Origin: Leadbettera azotonutricia ZAS-9
Lineage (GTDB): Bacteria; Spirochaetota; Spirochaetia; Treponematales; Breznakiellaceae
NCBI RefSeq assembly: GCF_000214355.1
Contig: NC_015577.1
Span: 62,001-126,000, forward strand
Length of the DNA stretch: 64,000 nucleotides
Reading direction: 5' to 3'
The translations under genes and the position numbers were made by a program. The notes under the pieces are model-generated. The model searched no databases. It was given only the letters and a program-made list of their open reading frames with translations, and had not been told where the DNA came from. Below, in pieces: positions 59,741 to 64,000 of this stretch (its first letter is position 1; the number at the start of each line of letters is the position of its first letter).

Positions 59741-60424
59741 ATGATAAGTATCGTGGTTATTGATGATGAGATTCAGGATATAGAGAGGATAAAGTATCTG
59801 TTGCATTCTCAGGGAGATTTGGAGTTACGGGGATTTGGGAAGGACGGATATGACGCTATCAGGCTGGTGAGATCAATCAAGCCTGATATAGCGATCCTCA
59901 ATATAAGCCTGGCTCTATATTGTGGGGTGGAAATATCCCACCTTTTAAAACGTGATTCTCCCTCCACCGCCATTGTGGCAATGGGCTCGCAGCTGGATAT
60001 CAACCTGATAAAGCGGGTTGTGAACGAAGCCGTGGCAGCGTATATCCTGAAGGAGGATTTCAATCATTTGGCCGAGATACTCAGGAAGGTTCATGAAGGG
60101 GAATATTATTTTAACCCCCTTATATGCACCCAGGCTTTCCGCATTCTGGCCAGCCTGCTTCAGAAACCTGCTGCCGGGGACTACATACCCTCGGCCTGCA
60201 AGAAAGAAAGCGACTTCCCGGCAGGGCTCTCCAGGACTGAAATGAAGATCCTGGCTCTAATTGGCGAGGGCTATTCGGACAAGGAAATTGCAGGCAAGCT
60301 GAAGCTTAAAAACGGGACTGTCAGAAATTACATCTCCCGGATTATGCGCAAGGGATGCCTTAAAAGCCGCCCTCAGGCAATTGCGTATGCCATAAAAAAT
60401 GGCTTGTCAATTTCATCGCAATAG
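59741..60424 (+). CDS. LuxR/NarL-type response regulator with atypical receiver
   Basis: A 227-residue regulator. The receiver starts MISIVVIDDE with the acidic pair. The position of the phospho-acceptor reads PDIAILNISLALYCGVE: Asn replaces the Asp, and the usual MPxxxG turn is lost. It may therefore be a pseudo-receiver that works without phosphorylation. The C-terminal LuxR helix-turn-helix is clear (LSRTEMKILALIGEGYSDKE then IAGKLKLKNGTVRNYISRIM). No kinase is adjacent. The start at 59741 is the natural one; an earlier ATG at 59705 adds twelve residues outside the fold. Just upstream of xylB. Confidence 0.85.
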   Translation: MISIVVIDDEIQDIERIKYLLHSQGDLELRGFGKDGYDAIRLVRSIKPDIAILNISLALYCGVEISHLLKRDSPSTAIVAMGSQLDINLIKRVVNEAVAAYILKEDFNHLAEILRKVHEGEYYFNPLICTQAFRILASLLQKPAAGDYIPSACKKESDFPAGLSRTEMKILALIGEGYSDKEIAGKLKLKNGTVRNYISRIMRKGCLKSRPQAIAYAIKNGLSISSQ

Positions 60425-60460
60425 AATTAAGATGTATGAAACAGGATTAGCGGAGGCGAT

Positions 60461-61948
60461 ATGAAAACTGTATGCGGAATAGACCTGGGAACCCAGAGCT
60501 GCAAGATCATCATTTATGATTATGAGAAAAAGACCATAGTGGATTCCGCCAGCGCGGCTGTGGACATGATTGCCGAGAATGACGGCACCAGGGAGCAGAA
60601 GGCCGAATGGTACGAGGAAGCCCTCAAAAGCTGTTTCGGCAAACTCGACAATGCTGCGAAAAAAACTATAGCCGCTGTCGGCGTTTCAGGCCACCAGCAC
60701 AGCCTGGTCCCCCTGGATGCCAAGGGCAAGGCCCTCTACAATGTCAAACTCTGGTGCGACACTTCCACCCAGGCTGAGTGTGAAGAGCTGACAAAAGCCG
60801 CAGGCGGCGAGGCCAAGCTCATCAAAACCGCGGGCCTCCCCATGCGCCCTGGCTACACGGCCCCCAAGGTGCAATGGCTCAAAAATCACAAGCCCAAAGC
60901 CTTTGCGAAACTCAAGCACATCCTCCTCTCCCACGACTATATCAATTTCCTGCTGACCGGCACTTATACTGCGGAATTCGGCGATGCCTCAGGTTCCGCC
61001 CTCTTTGACGTGAGCAAGCGCCAATGGTCCAAAAAAGTCAGCGGCTACATTGACCCCTCGGTATTCGCAGCCCTCCCTCCCCTGGTTGAAGCAGGCGAAT
61101 TGGCAGGGACAGTTTCCGCCGCGGCCGCCGCGCTTTACGGCATCCCCGAAGGCGCCATAGTCTCCGCAGGGGGCGGCGACAACATGATGAGCGCCATAGG
61201 CACCGGTACCGTAAGCGACGGCTTTCTCACCATGAGCCTGGGTACCTCGGGCACCCTCTTCGGTTTTTCCAAAACCCCGGTCATAGACCCCTCGGGCGAC
61301 CTTGCGGCCTTCTGCTCCAGTTCCGGCGGATGGCTTCCCCTGCTCTGCACCATGAACTGCACCGTGGCCAGCGAAGAATTCCGCGCCCTTTTCGGCCTTG
61401 ATGTCAAAGCCTTTGACGCCGAAGCCGCCAAGTCGCCCATAGGCGCAGACGGCGTTGCGGTCCTCCCCTTCTTCAACGGCGAGCGCACCCCGAACCTGCC
61501 CCACGGCAGGGCCAGCATCAACGGCATCACCGCTTCCAACTTCAAGCGGGAGAACCTCGCCAGGGCCGCCCTCGAATCGGCCATCTTCGGCATGCGCATA
61601 GGCCTCGAAGGTTTCAAAAAATTGGGCTTCAAGGCCAAAGAGATACGCCTCACAGGCGGCGGTTCCAAGAGCCCTCTCTGGCAGTCCATAGCCGCCAACG
61701 TGATGAACCTGCCCGTGCGGGTTCCCAAAGGCGCTGAAGCCGCCGCGCTTGGCGGGGCCATCCAGGGCCTTTGGGCGCTCGAACGGCAAAAAACTCCCAA
61801 GCTGGCTATAGACGCCATCACCGAAGCCCATGTCGCCATGGAAGGGGGCGCCACCGTCAAACCCGACGCCAAGGCGGTCAAAGCCTATAACGAGGCTTAC
61901 GGAGTTTACTCGCGGTATTTAGGGGCTTTGAGTCCCCTTTATAAATAG
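60461..61948 (+). CDS. xylB: Xylulokinase
   Basis: A 495-residue FGGY-family kinase that phosphorylates D-xylulose. It starts CGIDLGTQSCKIIIYD (phosphate loop). The sugar-site GVSGHQHSLVPLDAKG is typical of XylB, as are VSAGGGDNMMSAIGTG and the adenosine site EIRLTGGGSKSPLWQSIAAN. The length is normal. GGAGG lies eight bases before the ATG. It would feed wood-derived xylose into the pentose phosphate path, which suits a termite-gut habitat. No xylose isomerase gene is adjacent. Confidence 0.92.
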   Translation: MKTVCGIDLGTQSCKIIIYDYEKKTIVDSASAAVDMIAENDGTREQKAEWYEEALKSCFGKLDNAAKKTIAAVGVSGHQHSLVPLDAKGKALYNVKLWCDTSTQAECEELTKAAGGEAKLIKTAGLPMRPGYTAPKVQWLKNHKPKAFAKLKHILLSHDYINFLLTGTYTAEFGDASGSALFDVSKRQWSKKVSGYIDPSVFAALPPLVEAGELAGTVSAAAAALYGIPEGAIVSAGGGDNMMSAIGTGTVSDGFLTMSLGTSGTLFGFSKTPVIDPSGDLAAFCSSSGGWLPLLCTMNCTVASEEFRALFGLDVKAFDAEAAKSPIGADGVAVLPFFNGERTPNLPHGRASINGITASNFKRENLARAALESAIFGMRIGLEGFKKLGFKAKEIRLTGGGSKSPLWQSIAANVMNLPVRVPKGAEAAALGGAIQGLWALERQKTPKLAIDAITEAHVAMEGGATVKPDAKAVKAYNEAYGVYSRYLGALSPLYK

Positions 61949-61952
61949 GGAA

Positions 61953-62431
61953 TTAATACCTAAAGGCCCTTGCGGTCATTTCCTGTTCCATCCTGGGGAT
62001 TCCGTATTTTGCTGCGGTCTGCCTCCAGGATGAAACGGATTTTTTTACTTTATTCAAAATTGATTGGGCTTTTTCCGGAGAAAGGCGAAAATGTGAAATC
62101 ACACTCATGGCTAAATCGAAATCAAGTGAATTATCGTCCTCTGATATATTGAGCGTAAGGCCTGTACCGGTTTCGTCAGCATTCTGCCCCAGCGGTCAGG
62201 CGACGAATCAAGAAACAGCCCGAAATTCCGTTTACCTTCCCCAAGATACTGAGGCCCTTCAAACTGCCCAATATTCGGGTCGAGCATACGAAATTCCTTA
62301 TGGGCAAGCCATGCCGTATTGCCGCTAAAGGAAAAAACTTCCCGCCCCCGAACCTGTTCGAACCTCAGCGTACCGATACATTCAGGCCCGGCGTTTCCCC
62401 AATCCATATAAACATAAATTTCTTCACTCAT
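61953..62431 (-). pseudogene. hipA: hipA with internal deletion
   Basis: The N-terminal part is intact from MSEEIYVYMDWGNAG to FLDSSPDRWGRMLTKP (the start overlaps hipB by eight bases). Near 62160 the frame breaks. In a second frame the typical HipA C terminus appears: LTLNISEDDNSLDFDLAMSV, then FRLSPEKAQSILNKVKKSV and QEMTARAFRY before a stop at 61953. The kinase core of about 250 residues, including the catalytic Asp and ATP site, is missing. The toxin is dead while its antitoxin remains. GAGGAAA precedes the start. Confidence 0.8.
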
Positions 62432-62750
62432 CAGGTTTCCTCGTTTTCGAAGCCCTCTTGCCCGGCAAGAGCTTGGCATCCTGAAGCTTCCGCCCAAGGA
62501 TATCGTCCTCTGCCACCTTCAAAAGGTCCCGGTCAAGGCCAAGGACAAAGAGAACCTTGAGGTAAGCCCCCATAGCCACCCCCGGATCACCTCTTTCGAT
62601 TTTGTAGAGAGTAACCCGGCTGATACCCGCCCTTTCGGCTGTCAACTCAGAGGAAAAATCCCGGCGCAAACGAGCAAATTTGATGTTTTCCCCAAGTGTA
62701 TTGAGTATCTTTTGCTGCCTGGGGAATAGAATACTTTTTGGCTTACCCAT
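62424..62750 (-). CDS. hipB: HipB-like XRE antitoxin
   Basis: A 108-residue protein with a Cro/CI-type helix-turn-helix (LGENIKFARLRRDFSSELTA then ERAGISRVTLYKIERGDPG). The basic C-terminal tail is KLQDAKLLPGKRASKTRK. It overlaps the broken hipA by eight bases, in the usual hipBA order. No ribosome site precedes the ATG; the -10 box ends 12 bases upstream, so the message may be nearly leaderless. A perfect inverted repeat flanking the promoter is its probable operator. Confidence 0.88.
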   Translation of the reverse strand: MGKPKSILFPRQQKILNTLGENIKFARLRRDFSSELTAERAGISRVTLYKIERGDPGVAMGAYLKVLFVLGLDRDLLKVAEDDILGRKLQDAKLLPGKRASKTRKPDE

Positions 62751-62804
62751 AATGTTTATATTAGTATACTATAATCCCATTTTTTGTCAATATATATAAA
62801 CATT
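62751..62804 (-). promoter_or_regulatory. hipB promoter flanked by operator arms
   Basis: On the minus strand TTGACA (62790-62785) and TATACT (62768-62763) are 16 bases apart. The promoter is enclosed by perfect 11-base arms AATGTTTATAT (62751-62761) and ATATAAACATT (62794-62804), a likely HipB operator pair. Confidence 0.7.
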
Positions 62805-62893
62805 ATATTTCAAACAGCGTCAGCTTCATTTGGGAATTGCCTCCCTTGTTTTTACTTTATCTTAGTAATAAGGTTAATCCAACAGGAGTTATA

Positions 62894-63730
62894 ATGACCA
62901 TTTTCGAAGCCTTGATCCTGGGTGTAGTTCAGGGGATAACTGAATTCCTGCCTGTGAGCAGTTCGGGGCATTTGGTTTTGCTTCAAAAAATATTCGGAAT
63001 TACCGAGTCGGCTCTGCTTTTTGACACCATGGTTCACGTTGGAACCCTTGTTGCGGTGTTCGCAGTGCTCTGGAAGGATATTTGGGCTATACTAAAGCGT
63101 ATTTTTCAGCCTTTGACCCTCTATTTGATTATCGCTACCCTTCCTGCAGTGGTTTTTGCCCTCCTGTTCAAGGATAAAATCGAAGGAGCCTTCGCTTCGG
63201 GGGGCTTTTTGGGTTTTGCCTTCCTTGCAACGTCGATCTTGCTGGTGGCTTCCGAGCTTCTTTTCCGCAGGGCCGGACCAAACAAGGCGGGAGAAGGCGG
63301 AAAACCCCGAACCCGCGAGTCCATGACCTGGCTTGACGCCCTGATCATAGGCCTACTCCAGGCTGTCGCCATTATCCCTGGTGTTTCCCGCTCCGGCTCC
63401 ACCCTTTCAGGTGCACTTTCCCGCAAGCTGGATCGCGATTTCGCCGCACGTTTTTCCTTCCTCCTTTCGATTCCGGCAATCCTTGGCGCCCTGGTGCTCC
63501 AGGTGAAGGATTTGGCGGGGGGCGCGCCTGCCGGGGCAAGCGCGGACGGGGGTATTGGCGTCGGCGCCATTGCAGCGGGAACCATAGCTGCCGCGATAGT
63601 GGGATTTTTCTCGGTACGGTTTATGCTCAAGATCGTGAAGGAACGTTCGCTGTTTGGGTTTGCGGCGTATACTGCGGCGCTGGGGGTTTTAGTACTGGTT
63701 GACCAGTTTGGGACCCATTTGTTTTTCTAG
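62894..63730 (+). CDS. uppP: Undecaprenyl-diphosphatase
   Basis: A 278-residue BacA/UppP. The catalytic region 1 is GITEFLPVSSSGHLVL and region 2 is PGVSRSGSTLSGALSR, with about eight membrane segments. It removes a phosphate from undecaprenyl diphosphate at the outer face of the inner membrane, recycling the carrier for peptidoglycan. CAGGAG lies seven bases before the ATG at 62894; the frame extends upstream without a ribosome site. A Gly/Ala-rich loop near residue 220 (GGAPAGASADGGIGVGA) is a mild oddity. Confidence 0.93.
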   Translation: MTIFEALILGVVQGITEFLPVSSSGHLVLLQKIFGITESALLFDTMVHVGTLVAVFAVLWKDIWAILKRIFQPLTLYLIIATLPAVVFALLFKDKIEGAFASGGFLGFAFLATSILLVASELLFRRAGPNKAGEGGKPRTRESMTWLDALIIGLLQAVAIIPGVSRSGSTLSGALSRKLDRDFAARFSFLLSIPAILGALVLQVKDLAGGAPAGASADGGIGVGAIAAGTIAAAIVGFFSVRFMLKIVKERSLFGFAAYTAALGVLVLVDQFGTHLFF

Positions 63731-63736
63731 AGCAGT

Positions 63737-64000
63737 TCATTTTCCCCCAGGTATCAATTCAAGAATTTCCTTTATCGGCATACAGAGTTTGTCTGCTTCA
63801 AGCGCCCGCTCGTTCTCCAGTATAGTCCGCGCCGCATTCATCATTGCCGGATAAGAAGCCCTGAGCATGTGGTTAGCATAAATAATAATTGACGCTCCCC
63901 ATTGGCAAAGTTCCTTTTCTAAAAACTGATTATAAGAAGTAGGAACAAGAACCAGCGGTACCTTTTCGTATTCGGCCCGGAACTTCAGGCAGAACTCGCG
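63737..64000 (-). CDS. Phosphoenolpyruvate mutase (PEP phosphomutase), C-terminal part
   Basis: The last 87 residues of a protein reading leftwards, open to the window edge. The sequence includes FRAEYEKVPLVLVPTSYNQF, WGASIIIYANHMLRASYPAM and CMPIKEILELIPGGK. This is the C terminus of PEP mutase (AepX/PepM) of the isocitrate-lyase superfamily, which converts PEP to phosphonopyruvate and opens phosphonate biosynthesis. The PEP-mutase loop and catalytic residues lie outside the window. It converges with uppP (six-base gap). Partner genes (decarboxylase, transaminase) should be found upstream, beyond base 64000. Confidence 0.8.
   Translation of the reverse strand, partial: REFCLKFRAEYEKVPLVLVPTSYNQFLEKELCQWGASIIIYANHMLRASYPAMMNAARTILENERALEADKLCMPIKEILELIPGGK

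Noticed and set aside
1-64000. tRNA, rRNA and CRISPR loci
   Set aside because: I looked through the intergenic stretches for T-loop-like and cloverleaf patterns and for regularly spaced repeats and saw none; a covariance search would be decisive.

Overview
The window looks like the chromosome of a spirochaete of the termite-gut Treponema type (relatives of T. primitia and T. azotonutricium). This is an inference. The base composition is roughly balanced. The window carries an archaeal/eukaryote-size PheS, an [FeFe]-hydrogenase-derived hydrogen-sensor kinase, several Treponema-style lipoproteins, many small toxin-antitoxin (TA) remnants, TRAP and GntP acid transporters, and a corrinoid salvage operon without corrin-ring synthesis. 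I found no rRNA, tRNA, CRISPR array or intact insertion sequence.

Layout. 1-7.6 kb: end of a GltD-like flavoprotein, a GH109-like Gfo/Idh protein and a TPR protein; then a CdaR-type regulator divergent from a GntP permease that is followed by two MtaA-like (UroD-fold) methyltransferases. 7.6-11.6 kb: a DUF4143 ATPase under a repeated AT-rich operator, SlyD, YgiQ and an Nfu protein. 11.7-15 kb: an eroded island with an Rpn nuclease, a TA-like pair, an integrase scar, a broken surface-protein gene, direct repeats and an orphan RelB/DinJ antitoxin. 15-18.6 kb: a small hypothetical, glnS and a DUF362 ferredoxin protein.

18.6-30.8 kb is the most interesting part. One minus-strand operon of twelve genes lies behind a clear cobalamin riboswitch. 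It encodes a small lipoprotein, a TonB-dependent receptor, a BtuFCD-type ABC importer, a single-chain NifH-NifD-like fusion, a NifK-like partner, CobU, a CbiR-like cobamide phosphodiesterase, CobT and CobS. The Fe-protein cysteines are intact, and the component-1 cysteines are split 3+1 as in dark-operative protochlorophyllide reductase. The positions equivalent to FeMo-co ligands are lost. I read this as an undescribed nitrogenase-like reductase tied to corrinoid (or other tetrapyrrole) uptake and remodelling.

31-42.7 kb: a polymorphic-repeat lipoprotein, a lamin-tail-like lipoprotein, thioredoxin, a VapBC pair, MarC, a U32 peptidase, Ssb, a long unassigned protein, a CDF exporter, CoaE and a SPOR protein. 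42.7-50.9 kb: the hydrogen-sensor hybrid kinase, PheS, a lipoprotein behind a 16-G tract that looks phase-variable, and a chemotaxis receptor with a structured leader. 50.9-55.7 kb: a GntR-controlled TRAP transporter with a third UroD-fold protein. 55.7-64 kb: a five-gene housekeeping operon (TatD, DusB, a Hyi-like isomerase, rhomboid, an exported protein), an atypical response regulator, xylulokinase, a HipBA module with a gutted hipA, UppP and the end of a PEP mutase gene.

A 38-48 bp repeat occurs at 11.7, 32.4 and 38.4 kb, each time pointing at a gene start. At two of the three sites it supplies the ribosome binding site.
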